Assembly (NCBI GenBank): GCA_039821145.1
Contig: JBCBOS010000028.1
Coordinates: forward strand, 60,189 to 124,188
Source: JBCCSZ01 sp039821145
Lineage (GTDB): Bacteria > Bacteroidota > Bacteroidia > Chitinophagales > Saprospiraceae
Reading direction: 5' to 3'
Length of the DNA stretch: 64,000 nt
The notes beneath the pieces were generated by a model. The model saw only the letters and a program-made list of their open reading frames with translations, was not told the origin of the DNA and did no database searches. The position numbers and the translations under genes were made by a program. This document shows, piece after piece, positions 54,851 through 64,000 of the stretch (its first letter is position 1; each line of letters begins with the position of its first letter).

Positions 54851-57800
54851 CTATCTCATCAAGGTTACATCGCCGTTGAATACCCGCACACTTCCATCGA
54901 TGAACCGAATGCGCGCCTGGTAGACATAGACGCCGGTAGACATGCGCTTTTGGCGGAATCGGCCATCCCATCCCCTGGCCTCGTCACCCGGCTGAATGTC
55001 AAGCCCCTCAAACAGCACCTCTCCCCAACGATCAAACAGGCGAAGACTTTCGATCATCACAACCCCTTGCCCACCATACAAGACAAAGGTCTCATTGACC
55101 CCATCTCCATTGGGCGAAAAGATTGTTGGCGCATAGACAGGAATGTCGCTTGACACAATGACCGTGACATTGTCGGTCGCCACACAACCGTCCTCATCTC
55201 GCACCTCAATGCTGTAGATGGTCGTAAAGTCGGGTTTGACAAAGGTCTCCAGGCAATCATCACAAGGCATGTTCACATTGGACGTCCATACAAAGGTGTC
55301 AATGGGTAGATTGGGTTCCGCGCGAATCAAGACGCTGTCTCCCAGGATGATCTCTTCATTGTCTCCCAATTCCACGATCAGCTGTTCGGGATCGGACACG
55401 ATGATGCTGTCTTCCCAAAAACAACCATTGACATCTGAAATCTGGCCAACATACTGCCCGGCCGGCAGTGCAAAGAACAAACTGTCGCCCACAGATTCCT
55501 GTCCGTTCAAGGTCATCCTCAATGGTTCCGTCCCCCCACCAACATTGGTAAAAAACACCTCGCCATTGGACTCGCCAAAGCAACGAGGCGATGTGCTGGT
55601 AAGACTGGCCACAATGGGCTCGGGTGATGCCAAGAAGAAAGAGTCGACAGATTCACAGTCATTTGCATCCGTCATGGTCACCCAATACCAGCCCTGGGCC
55701 AAAGAGTCGATGAACTCCCCTTCTTCTCCATTGCTCCACTGGAAGCGAAACGGAGCCTCTCCCCCGAGAGATTCGACCCTCAGGCTGCCGTTGGCCTCCC
55801 CGGCACAGCGAATGGACCGCACCTCCTCAATCTGTGGCAAAATATCTGGTGTACAATTGCAATATTCTGTGGAGGTCAATACAATGGGCGGACACCCACT
55901 GCCATCTGTGATTTCGAAGTAGTATGTCTCTCCACCCAAGTAGAAACTGCTTGTGAATTCATTTCCAGCGAGTTGTGCAACGGTATCCCCACTGATCTGG
56001 TAATTGGCTACATTGCCTCCCTCGATCTCAAAGGACACAGAATAGGCCAATCCCGCATCATTGCAAGCAATGCTGAGGTTGGTGACCTCTGGTACATCGA
56101 TCACATCAATGGTCACCGTCTCCATTGCTGGGTCGACAGTCCCTACACAACTGGCATCACTTCCTCCCCGAACGTAGATCGCCCGATAGGTCGTCGTTGT
56201 CAGTGGTCGAACGTCCACCGTATGAGCATCATTGATGTTGAGCAGGGCAAATGTATCTGTTCCATCGGTATAGCGAACGTCAAAGTTGGGCCATCCCTCT
56301 AGAGCAAATGTCAGGCTGGCTGTTTCGCCTTCACAGATGGTGGTACTTCCGCTGATTCCCGCGGTGGGCACAGGGTAGAAAACAATGGGTTGACCCAGTG
56401 AGATGGACAAACACAGGTCGGCATTTTGGTCGAGTACCGGAGCACCACTGCCATCGTCGTTTCCAATGATTGCTGAGACATAATAGGTCGTCCCATGAAT
56501 CAAAGCGGCATCATAGGCAAAGGCTGGGCTGGGCGACCGCTGGAAGACCGTCCCCAAGGTAGTCCCTGGCAGGTCGTGCAACACAAAGCCCAAGACATCG
56601 TTTCCATCCCGAACTTCAGCAGCAGCGTCGTAATCTACATTGGCCAATTGATCATCGCACACCTCCACTCTATTGGTGCCCATGCTTCCCACTTGAGAGC
56701 TGCACTCACAAACGTGGTCCCCAATCAGTTCAATGGGGCCACAAGGATTGCCATCGCTTACTGAAAAATTGTAGGCATCTCCACTGTTGATCGGATCACT
56801 GGTGAATATGCGCGTCGGCCCATCCAGTGTTCCACTTCCGCCATTGACCACGTACTGAGCTGGATTGCCTCCACTGATCTCAAATTGCACCTGGTAGGCG
56901 GTATTGGTAGAGTTGCAGACGATTTGAAAGTTGTTGACAACTGGCAGATCAATGATTTGGATGTTGGCCGATCCAGAAGCAGTTCCTGTACAGGCCGCAA
57001 CCGTCTGATCTGTTACACTGACAAGGTTGTAAGTCGTTGAACTACTTGGTGCCACTCTGAACCGATGACCGTCTACCACATCTGTTATGGTGATGGTCCC
57101 CTGTCCATCGTCTACTGTAACTGTAAAAGGTGCTTGTCCACCCTGCACAGCAAAAATCAAGTCCGCAGAATCCCCTGGACAAATGGTGGCATTGCCACTC
57201 ATCGACAGTTCTGGCAAGTCGTAATAACGCACTGGTGTGCCATTGGAAATGCGATAACATTTGTGCAACACATCCACCTGACCAAAGCCATCATCGGGTC
57301 CGGCAATGGCAGTGACGTGATACACGACCTCCGAGCTGAAAGAATTGTTGTAGGGAAATTGCGGATTGTTGCTGACAGCCATTACGGTACCAATGCCAGC
57401 AGCCGTTCCATCGTGCAAGACAAACTGCAGCAGGTCTCCCGAAGAAGCGTCCAAGACTTCATCGGCATTGTGAATGGCCACCACATCGATCCCCGCACAG
57501 AGATGAAGGGTATCACTTTGCATGCTTCCCGGATCGGTGGTACACTGACAGTCAAAGATTCCACTGATGTCCACAGCCGGGCAAGCCCCTCCATCGCTGA
57601 TGGAAAAGTTGTAGGCTGTATTGGCCGGAATCGGATCACTGGTAAATTGATTGCCCGTCAAGGTCCCGGTCCCGCCATTGACCACATAAGGGCCACTTGC
57701 TCCCCCACTGATCGAGAAGCTCACAGTGTAAGTGGTCTTGTCCACACTACAAAGTTCTTGCAAACTGGTCAATTGTATGGCATCTTGCACCGTCACGCTC

Positions 57801-60800
57801 GCACTGCCTTGCCCAACGCCATCACAAAGAGCAGACGTATTGTCAATCACACTCATAATGGTGTATACTGTAGTGGCGCTTGGTGTGACATCCAGTTGAT
57901 GCCCATCCACAATGTTGTCCAGATTGATCATTCCTCCCGCACCATCTGAAATGATGACATCGAAAGGGGCCGTACCTGCGGTAAAATTCAAGGTCAACTG
58001 ACTGGTCTCCCCTGCACAAATGCTCGCATCACCGCTGATTTCGGCTTGGGGCAAATCAATGAATACCACAGGCGTTCCCGGAGCGACAGACAGGCACTTG
58101 TGCGACTGATCCACTGTTCCCGACCCATTGTTGGGACCAGCAATGGCCGAAATGTAATAGGTCGTTCCAGTTGTCATTCCCCCTACCAAAGAAAAGGTTG
58201 GGGTCGCGCCAATGGCAAAGATGGTTCCAATGGATGTCCCGGCATTGTCGTGAAGGATGAACTGCATGACATCACCACTTTCCAGGGATTGGTCCGCATT
58301 GTGCGTAGCCGTAACAGCTGCGTTGCTACAGGCTTGCAAGGGCGTCGGGTCCATGCTGCCAGCGCTGGTTTGGCAGTCGCATTCTCTTTGTCCATTGCCC
58401 GTTACCGAAGGACAACCACTGTCATCTGATACCGTATATGAGTAGGCTGTATTGCTGGGCATTGGATCACTGACAAAGACATTGCCCGTCAGGGTTCCCA
58501 TCAGTCCATTCACCACATAAGCAGCCGGATTGCCACCCGTAATTTCGAAGCGAACCGTATAGCTGGTCTTGGCCACATTGCAATCTTCGCTCAAATTGAT
58601 CACTTGCAAAGGTGGCGAAACCTCAAAAACTGCTGTACCGGATGCACTGCCGCTGCAAGTGGTATTGTCTGTCACCGACAGTAAGGTATAAGTCGTATTG
58701 GTCGTAGGCATGTGAGTCACCGTATGGCCATTGGGCACATTGGTCAGCGGAAAGCGATTGCCCATGTCGTCTTGGTATTCCAAGTCAAAAGGCCCACTTC
58801 CTGTCAAGGTAAAACTGAGGATCGCATCATCTCCTTGGCAAATTCGTCCTCCGCCACTCATCACCGCTGTGGGTGCGGTCAGCAGAGAAGCCGTCACCGG
58901 TCCACCACTGAAGGTTCCCGGACAAGTCGTTGCATCAGTGACCGATGTAATGTCAAAGCTCATATTTCCCGTAACGGCAAAACGAATCACGTCGCCATTC
59001 GACAAATCACTCAGATTGTATGTATTGGCTCCCTCGCTGAGTACCACAGCAAAAGGAGGTGTTCCTGTCAATTGAAAACTCACATCCACCGAATCACCCG
59101 GACAAACTGCCCCACCCCCGCTGATGGAAGCTGTCGGCGGCGTGGATTCCACCACCCGGACTTCGGCAATGTCACTGCACCCCCCGGCTGTACCAGTCCA
59201 CACCCAGTAACTTCCCGCTCCCACCGTCGTATTGGGAATGGCCAAACCAGGCAATCCCAGCTGGGCCACGAAGATGCTCGAATAATAATAGGCAAATGTC
59301 AGTGAAGCATTGTTGGCATCTGGCAGGCTCACCGTATCCAAATCGACCCTTTCGCCGGGGCAGATGTTGGGCAATTGGATCACATCAGGCAAATCGGGTG
59401 TGACATCAATGTCTACATTGATCGCCTCGACATCAAAACAGCCATTCTCTGTCTCAAACCTCAACCAATAGGTCCCCCCAGAGGAAACCACGGTATTGCT
59501 CATGGCATTGGCCCTGATGGTGGCATCGAGGCTATCGGCAAAAAACAAGGTCGAGCTATTGGGGTATCCACCCGTCCCACTCACTGCAACACTTGCCAAA
59601 TCAATGGTATTGGGCGAGCAAGTCGGCTGAGGATGAACCACGGTTACCTGCGGGTCTTCGATGGTCACGTCGATGGAGGTCACATCGTAGCAATTGGCGC
59701 CAGATGCCATCCGAATCCAATAGGTACCACTGAGGCTCACAATGGTCGAGGGCAAGAAAGGGGTTCCCACCACTGCGTCCATCGAATCGGCGTGATAGGT
59801 CACAAATCCTCCACCGCCACCAGTATTATTGATGATGATGCTACTGAGATTGACCGTATTGGGAGCACAAGTTACAGGTGGGTCTTGGGCAGAAATATTG
59901 GGCCTTGGAATGACGGTGATGTTTTGGCAAACCGGACTGCTCGTTCCACATTGATTGGTGGCCGTCACGCAAATGCTGCCATTGCCGTTGCCCCAGTCGA
60001 CGCTCACAGAAGCGGCATTGTTGGGTCCGACGATCGTTCCACCTGTCACCGTCCAATTATAGGAAGATGCATTGTCGGCGGCTGCAGAAAACAACTCATT
60101 GGTGGCCCCCTCACAGAGGTTATTGGCTCCCGATATGGCCAAGTTGCCAGGAGCGCCGTTGTAGACAGTGACCGCCACTGTATGCACCGAAGAACCCGAT
60201 GGCCCCGTAATGGTGACAGAATAATTGGTAGAGGTGGTTGGTGTAGCGACTGGGCTGGCGGCACTCGGGTCGTCCAAGCTGGCAGCAGGCATCCAATTGT
60301 AGGTAAAAGGCCCTACGCCCACTACATTGGTCCGAAGGGTGGTGGAATTTCCAAGGCAAATCACCTCATCATCCACCGTCGCATTGGTCTGGTCAATGCC
60401 AGTGGTCACATTGATGGTATAATCACAAGTATCCTCCAGGAAACCATCCACCATGACGTAATACACTTGCCCCGGCGTCAATCCGGTAGCTGTGATGGTA
60501 CCACTGGTTTCTGTATTGGGATTCCAACAGTTGGACACCAAGTTGAAATTACTGCAATCTGCTGTCTCAAAAACGGCAACTTGTATCCCATCTCCCGATT
60601 GACAGGCACTGGCTGCGATGTCGAAAATGGCAGTTGGTGCCGAGGCGGTAAAAGCCAGCCAGGAATTGTTTTCTATGTTGGCACAAAAGGCACTCATGCC
60701 CGTATTGTTCGCTGTATAGCCCCCCGTATTTCCACAGTATCCATCGAAAAGATCAGACAGCAGGATGGCATCACAACAGCTGTTGCCCGCCACTGGAAAA

Positions 60801-61318
60801 CTGCCACATCCCGTGACATCTGCAGGGACAGCAGGCGGATGTGCATAGGCACAAAGGTTGAAAGTCCCATTGGCATCATTGCCGTTTTCCCATACGCGCA
60901 CCCAATAGGTTTGATTGATGTTGGAAAAATTGCACCCATCGTCGAGGGTCAAGCTGGGGTTGTTGCCCAGTCCGCTGTTGTCATCACAGAATTGCTCCGA
61001 CAGAGCCGCACAACTTCCACTGTAAACCGATATGCCCCCATCAAAAGCCCCTCCGGCCGTCAATTCGAGCGTGACATGATACCCATTGTTGGGCATTGTG
61101 AGCTGATACCAGACATCTCCCCCAGCATAATTGCCGCAAGAAGGCGTAGACACCCCCCCACTGGCTGTGGCCAATGCGTTGGTGTAGGCTACGGAGCTGC
61201 AACTCGTCCCAATGTTGAGTTCAATGGCGTTGCAGGGGTCATCATTGGAAGGTTGGGCTGCCAGGGTAGCCGCCAGGAGGAATGCCAAAGAGCTAATCCA
61301 TGTTCTTAGTGTCATCAT
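54851..61318 (-). CDS. Giant T9SS type B protein with repeated 275-residue module
   Basis: 2155 residues with a signal peptide (MMTLRTWISSLAFLLAATLAA; the start could also be the second Met). Two N-terminal beta domains ('GGDVWYQLTMPNNGYHVTLELTAGGAFDGGISVYSGSCAAL', about 25-315) are followed by PKD/Ig-like domains (about 320-900). A composite module of about 275 residues is present three times (about 905-1735) plus a partial fourth (about 1740-1815). Two SprB-like repeats (about 1830-1980) and the type B sorting domain (about 2060-2155: 'YAPTIFSPNGDGVNETFVLY', 'LRLFDRWGEVLFE', 'GWDGRFRQ') end the chain. Many paired cysteines. No catalytic motif is seen; a surface or matrix role is inferred. 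Own terminator downstream. Confidence 0.94.
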   Translation of the reverse strand: MMTLRTWISSLAFLLAATLAAQPSNDDPCNAIELNIGTSCSSVAYTNALATASGGVSTPSCGNYAGGDVWYQLTMPNNGYHVTLELTAGGAFDGGISVYSGSCAALSEQFCDDNSGLGNNPSLTLDDGCNFSNINQTYWVRVWENGNDANGTFNLCAYAHPPAVPADVTGCGSFPVAGNSCCDAILLSDLFDGYCGNTGGYTANNTGMSAFCANIENNSWLAFTASAPTAIFDIAASACQSGDGIQVAVFETADCSNFNLVSNCWNPNTETSGTITATGLTPGQVYYVMVDGFLEDTCDYTINVTTGIDQTNATVDDEVICLGNSTTLRTNVVGVGPFTYNWMPAASLDDPSAASPVATPTTSTNYSVTITGPSGSSVHTVAVTVYNGAPGNLAISGANNLCEGATNELFSAAADNASSYNWTVTGGTIVGPNNAASVSVDWGNGNGSICVTATNQCGTSSPVCQNITVIPRPNISAQDPPVTCAPNTVNLSSIIINNTGGGGGFVTYHADSMDAVVGTPFLPSTIVSLSGTYWIRMASGANCYDVTSIDVTIEDPQVTVVHPQPTCSPNTIDLASVAVSGTGGYPNSSTLFFADSLDATIRANAMSNTVVSSGGTYWLRFETENGCFDVEAINVDIDVTPDLPDVIQLPNICPGERVDLDTVSLPDANNASLTFAYYYSSIFVAQLGLPGLAIPNTTVGAGSYWVWTGTAGGCSDIAEVRVVESTPPTASISGGGAVCPGDSVDVSFQLTGTPPFAVVLSEGANTYNLSDLSNGDVIRFAVTGNMSFDITSVTDATTCPGTFSGGPVTASLLTAPTAVMSGGGRICQGDDAILSFTLTGSGPFDLEYQDDMGNRFPLTNVPNGHTVTHMPTTNTTYTLLSVTDNTTCSGSASGTAVFEVSPPLQVINLSEDCNVAKTSYTVRFEITGGNPAAYVVNGLMGTLTGNVFVSDPMPSNTAYSYTVSDDSGCPSVTGNGQRECDCQTSAGSMDPTPLQACSNAAVTATHNADQSLESGDVMQFILHDNAGTSIGTIFAIGATPTFSLVGGMTTGTTYYISAIAGPNNGSGTVDQSHKCLSVAPGTPVVFIDLPQAEISGDASICAGETSQLTLNFTAGTAPFDVIISDGAGGMINLDNIVDGHQLDVTPSATTVYTIMSVIDNTSALCDGVGQGSASVTVQDAIQLTSLQELCSVDKTTYTVSFSISGGASGPYVVNGGTGTLTGNQFTSDPIPANTAYNFSISDGGACPAVDISGIFDCQCTTDPGSMQSDTLHLCAGIDVVAIHNADEVLDASSGDLLQFVLHDGTAAGIGTVMAVSNNPQFPYNNSFSSEVVYHVTAIAGPDDGFGQVDVLHKCYRISNGTPVRYYDLPELSMSGNATICPGDSADLIFAVQGGQAPFTVTVDDGQGTITITDVVDGHRFRVAPSSSTTYNLVSVTDQTVAACTGTASGSANIQIIDLPVVNNFQIVCNSTNTAYQVQFEISGGNPAQYVVNGGSGTLDGPTRIFTSDPINSGDAYNFSVSDGNPCGPIELIGDHVCECSSQVGSMGTNRVEVCDDQLANVDYDAAAEVRDGNDVLGFVLHDLPGTTLGTVFQRSPSPAFAYDAALIHGTTYYVSAIIGNDDGSGAPVLDQNADLCLSISLGQPIVFYPVPTAGISGSTTICEGETASLTFALEGWPNFDVRYTDGTDTFALLNINDAHTVDVRPLTTTTYRAIYVRGGSDASCVGTVDPAMETVTIDVIDVPEVTNLSIACNDAGLAYSVSFEIEGGNVANYQISGDTVAQLAGNEFTSSFYLGGETYYFEITDGSGCPPIVLTSTEYCNCTPDILPQIEEVRSIRCAGEANGSLRVESLGGEAPFRFQWSNGEEGEFIDSLAQGWYWVTMTDANDCESVDSFFLASPEPIVASLTSTSPRCFGESNGEVFFTNVGGGTEPLRMTLNGQESVGDSLFFALPAGQYVGQISDVNGCFWEDSIIVSDPEQLIVELGDNEEIILGDSVLIRAEPNLPIDTFVWTSNVNMPCDDCLETFVKPDFTTIYSIEVRDEDGCVATDNVTVIVSSDIPVYAPTIFSPNGDGVNETFVLYGGQGVVMIESLRLFDRWGEVLFEGLDIQPGDEARGWDGRFRQKRMSTGVYVYQARIRFIDGSVRVFNGDVTLMR
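56114..58606 (-). repeat. Three tandem copies of an approximately 275-residue composite module
   Basis: Each copy runs: 'V.FEISGGNPA.YVVNGG.GTL.GN.F.SDPIP..TAYNFSVSDG..C', a 'C.C....GSM' junction, a domain with 'FVLHD..GT.IGTV....P.F.Y......TTYYVSAIAG..DGSG.VD....CLS.S.GTPV', and an Ig-like domain 'ISG...IC.GE...L.F...G..PF.V...DG.......I.DGH...V.P..TT.Y...SV'. Copies start near residues 905, 1180 and 1460. A further copy sits in the protein at 6373-10362. Ends are approximate. Confidence 0.85.
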
Positions 61319-61532
61319 CAGTCTTATCGAAGTATGTCAAAAAATGGGAAAATGACTTAGAGCCCATCTCTGAAAAGCGGGAGGGGATTGTCTTTTCGGA
61401 GGCAGAGAGCTCAAAGGGGGCGTGGCACGATGTCCCCAAGGGGATCGTTCCAGAGACTACAAGTGCAAAAGTTCTGCCATTTTGGACAAAAGAAGAGGCC
61501 TCACAATCAATCACTTACGAACAAGGTGGTCC

Positions 61533-64000
61533 CTAGTGGACGAGGGTGACATCGCCTTGCAAAATTTTGATGCTGCCATCCGCCATTTGCAGTTCTGCAT
61601 GGAAGACAAAAACGGCTGGATTGAGCAACTCTCCATTCAGACGTCCATCCCAGCCAAGATTGGGATTGTTAGGAGGTAGATTGACGGATTCGTGTACCAA
61701 TTCCCCCCATCGGTCAAATACTTGCAGGCGCAAGATGTTGGTGACGGAGGGGCCAGTGAAGAGGGTGAAGCGATCGTTGAGGTTGTCGCCATTGGGCGTG
61801 AAGATGTTGGGGGCAAAAACGGGGGCGGTAGCGTCTACGCTGATGCTGATGTCGTCTGTCACAGGACATCCGTTGGCATCCCAGTAGGTGAGGCGGTAGC
61901 GGGTGGTGGTAAAAGGTCGTACGGTTTGGTCAAAGCATTGCGGACAGCTCAGCAAAGCAGCGGGAGACCAGACAAAAGAGTCTATGGCCGAGCGGAGAAG
62001 GTTGGTCTCCGGGATGATGTCGATGCTGTCTCCGAGCAAGATGGTGGTGTCATTGCCCAGGTTGAGCGTTGGCAGGGTGTAGGACAACAATGTCAATACC
62101 GTATCCCAAGTACAGCCTGCTGCATCTTGAACGCTCACCCGATACCGTCCGTCCTTGAGAGACAGCCAATAGGGCTGGTCACTGAAGGCTTCATCATCCA
62201 ATCGATACAAATAGGGGGACAGGCCGCCACTGACTTGGTCAAGCTCAATGCTGCCTGCTCTCTGGCAATCTGGTTGTTGGAGTTGAATGGAAGGACGTGG
62301 GGCATCTGCGTTTCCTTCCACCTCTACCGAATCCAAACCGATGCAGCCATTGACCACATTTTCCACCTGTAGGTAGTACCACCCACTTTGACTGACTTCT
62401 ATTCGCAAGCTGTCTGCGGAGATGGGTCCGTTGGGTCCGGTCCAATTGTAGGAATCAGTGGGATTGACTACCGAGCTTGTTCCGTCCAGCCAAATCCGGT
62501 CCTGGGTACAATCCAGAGAATCGGGCGGTGCGATTTGTACAGCGGGTTGGTTGAAATCTGTTGTCACGTCCAAGGCAGCGGTATCCCTACAATTGCTGAG
62601 CGTATCGAGTACAATCAAGCGAATGCTTCCCCCATTTTCCACTTCGGTCATCATGTCGGTAGACAAAATCCCCGATGCATTTTCCCACTGAAAGGACAGA
62701 TTTCCAGGGGGGGTCGAATTGGCGGCATTCAGAACCAAGGAAGGTTGGTTGCAGTCGAGTTGTTGAGCCCCGAGATAGTCGATGTCTGCCATGACTTGTT
62801 GTACATCAAGGGTCAGGATGACCAAGCTGTCGCACCACTGGCTGCTTTGGTAGACCTCTCTGTAGACGCCGCTTTGGGTCAAGGCTTGTCCGCCAAAGAC
62901 ATAGCTTTCGCCTTGGCAAATCTGTACGGCCAGGGAGTTGCGAGCGGTGTCAACGACTGTTAGGGTCAGGGCCAAAATGCTGTCACAACCGGCAATGGTC
63001 TGCAGGGTATCTAGATAGAATCCTGATTGAGACAGTTGGACGCCATTGAAAGGAATGCTATTGCCTTGGCAGATTTGTACAAATAAAGGACTTCGAGCGG
63101 TGTCACTCACTGTTAGTCTCAATTCCAAAATGCTGTCACAGCCTGCAAGGGTTTGAAGCGTATCGAGGTACACACCCGCTTGAGTCAACTGGAGGCCATC
63201 AAAGCTGTAGCTTTCTCCTTGGCAAATTTGATCTGACAAAAGTGTCCGAACGGTATCGCTCACTGTCAGACTCAATTCCAAAATGCTATCACAGCCCGCA
63301 ACGGTTTGAAGCGTATCAAAGTACACACCTGACTGGGTAAGTTGCAGCCCATCAAAGGGATAGCTGCTGCCTCGACAGATTTGCTCAGAAAGCATGGTGC
63401 GAACTGTATCATTGACCATCAACGCCAATTCGATCAAACTATCACAACCCGTGCTCGTCTGTAAGGTATCGTAGTATGTGCCGGACTGCGTCAATTGGAG
63501 ACCGTCAAAACCATAGCTTTCTCCTTGGCAAATTTGGTCCGATAAAAGTGTCCGAACTGTATCGCTTACCACCAGGCTCAATTCCAAAATGCTATCACAG
63601 CCCGCAACGGTTTGAAGCGTATCAAAGTACACACCTGACTGGGTGAGTTGCAACCCATCAAAGGAATAGCTGCTACCTCGGCAGATTTGGGCAGCCAATA
63701 TGGTGCGAAGCGTATCATTGACCATCAACGTCAATTCAATCAAACTATCACAGCCTGTGCTCGTCTGCAAGGTATCGTAGTATATACCAGACTGCGTCAA
63801 TTGGACACCATCAAAGCTGTAGCTTTCCCCTTGGCAAATTTGATCTGACAAAAGTGTCCGAACGGTATCACTTACCGTCAGACTCAACTCCAAAATGCTA
63901 TCACAGCCTGCGATGGTCGATAGCGTATCAAAGTACACACCTGACTGGGTGAGTTGCAACCCATCAAAGGAATAGCTGCTGCCTCGGCAGATTTGCTCAG
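61533..64000 (-). CDS. T9SS type B protein with 51-residue GCDS repeats (5' end off the window)
   Basis: The reading frame is open to the right edge, so the N-terminus and signal peptide are missing; the first in-window candidate start at 63959 is a TTG inside a repeat. The visible 820 or so residues are tandem 51-residue GCDS units, then an Ig/PKD-like pair ('LDCNQPSLVLNAANSTPPGNLSFQWENASG', 'LDCTQDRIWLDGTSS'). A half SprB-like unit ('GGLSPYLYRLDDEAFSD') and the type B sorting domain ('FAPNIFTPNGDNLNDRFTLF', 'LQVFDRWGELVHE', 'GWDGRLNG') follow, ending at 61533. It lies 214 bp upstream of, and on the same strand as, the 2155-residue gene. Confidence 0.92.
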   Translation of the reverse strand, partial: EQICRGSSYSFDGLQLTQSGVYFDTLSTIAGCDSILELSLTVSDTVRTLLSDQICQGESYSFDGVQLTQSGIYYDTLQTSTGCDSLIELTLMVNDTLRTILAAQICRGSSYSFDGLQLTQSGVYFDTLQTVAGCDSILELSLVVSDTVRTLLSDQICQGESYGFDGLQLTQSGTYYDTLQTSTGCDSLIELALMVNDTVRTMLSEQICRGSSYPFDGLQLTQSGVYFDTLQTVAGCDSILELSLTVSDTVRTLLSDQICQGESYSFDGLQLTQAGVYLDTLQTLAGCDSILELRLTVSDTARSPLFVQICQGNSIPFNGVQLSQSGFYLDTLQTIAGCDSILALTLTVVDTARNSLAVQICQGESYVFGGQALTQSGVYREVYQSSQWCDSLVILTLDVQQVMADIDYLGAQQLDCNQPSLVLNAANSTPPGNLSFQWENASGILSTDMMTEVENGGSIRLIVLDTLSNCRDTAALDVTTDFNQPAVQIAPPDSLDCTQDRIWLDGTSSVVNPTDSYNWTGPNGPISADSLRIEVSQSGWYYLQVENVVNGCIGLDSVEVEGNADAPRPSIQLQQPDCQRAGSIELDQVSGGLSPYLYRLDDEAFSDQPYWLSLKDGRYRVSVQDAAGCTWDTVLTLLSYTLPTLNLGNDTTILLGDSIDIIPETNLLRSAIDSFVWSPAALLSCPQCFDQTVRPFTTTRYRLTYWDANGCPVTDDISISVDATAPVFAPNIFTPNGDNLNDRFTLFTGPSVTNILRLQVFDRWGELVHESVNLPPNNPNLGWDGRLNGELLNPAVFVFHAELQMADGSIKILQGDVTLVH
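62838..64000 (-). repeat. Tandem 51-residue (153 bp) GCDS repeats with paired higher-order pattern
   Basis: GCDS codons start at 63908, 63755, 63602, 63449, 63296, 63143 and 62990, exactly 153 bp apart; an eighth, degenerate one (WCDS) is at 62837. Units alternate between type A (SDQICQGESY, ending QTST) and type B (QICRGSSY, ending QTVA), so the true recent duplication unit is 306 bp. The last units are more diverged. The array continues off the right edge. Confidence 0.92.

Noticed and set aside
59375..61309. 644-codon plus-strand ORF
   Set aside because: Antisense to the N-terminal half of the 2155-residue protein. It is rich in Arg/His/Ile with no domain pattern.
62838..64000. CRISPR-like regular spacing
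   Set aside because: The 153-bp periodicity is translated in frame into a secreted repeat protein; there are no short repeats with unique spacers.

Overview
The window reads as chromosome of a Bacteroidota member, most likely class Saprospiria (Lewinella/Haliscomenobacter/Saprospira type). The basis is five very large secreted proteins, four ending in the type B sorting domain of the type IX secretion system (T9SS; 'gliding motility-associated C-terminal' CHU_C form: NVFTPNGDGVNE...FDRWGELLFE...GWDG...GVYVY), a T9SS type A sorting domain, SprB-like repeats, a BatA-type membrane protein, Bacteroidota-style TAnnTTTG promoter boxes and little Shine-Dalgarno signal. I saw no rRNA, tRNA, CRISPR array or insertion sequence. 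Species-level placement is inference.

Left part (1-6.2 kb, mixed strands): an efflux adaptor cut by the left edge, a methyltransferase, a DUF3467 protein, dihydrofolate reductase, an AT-rich DUF433/DUF5615 toxin-antitoxin-like pair and a BatA/VWA membrane protein. At 6.4-14.9 kb lie two T9SS type B multidomain surface proteins on the minus strand. At 15.4-17.4 kb there is an ECF sigma factor, a membrane anti-sigma factor with a periplasmic TPR domain, and a shorter paralogue of that anti-sigma factor lacking the cytoplasmic sigma-binding part.

Middle part (18.1-44.3 kb): a small T9SS type A protein, a membrane-tethered TPR-CHAT (caspase-like) protein, two Asp-box (BNR) beta-propeller proteins, a 1-Cys peroxiredoxin, a CBM48-(Lys/Ala/Thr linker)-helix-hairpin-helix fusion, a TPR histidine kinase, an overlapping glycosyltransferase/SGNH hydrolase pair, an AraC regulator divergent from a small secreted protein, an MFS transporter, an M64-like metallopeptidase lipoprotein next to a MacB-type permease, and housekeeping genes queA and cmk around a DUF2795 gene and a 506-residue protein I do not recognise.

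Right part (45.2-64 kb): almost 19 kb taken up by three giant minus-strand secreted proteins. One of 2946 residues carries about 30 SprB repeats. One of 2155 residues carries a roughly 275-residue composite module in three full copies. One, cut by the right edge, carries 51-residue 'GCDS' repeats in a paired 102-residue higher-order pattern. The same module types recur in the 1.3-kilo-residue protein at 6.4-10.4 kb, so the two adhesin regions share a common pool of parts. Several clear intrinsic terminators separate the transcription units. Many long ORFs antisense to these genes are composition artefacts and were not annotated.
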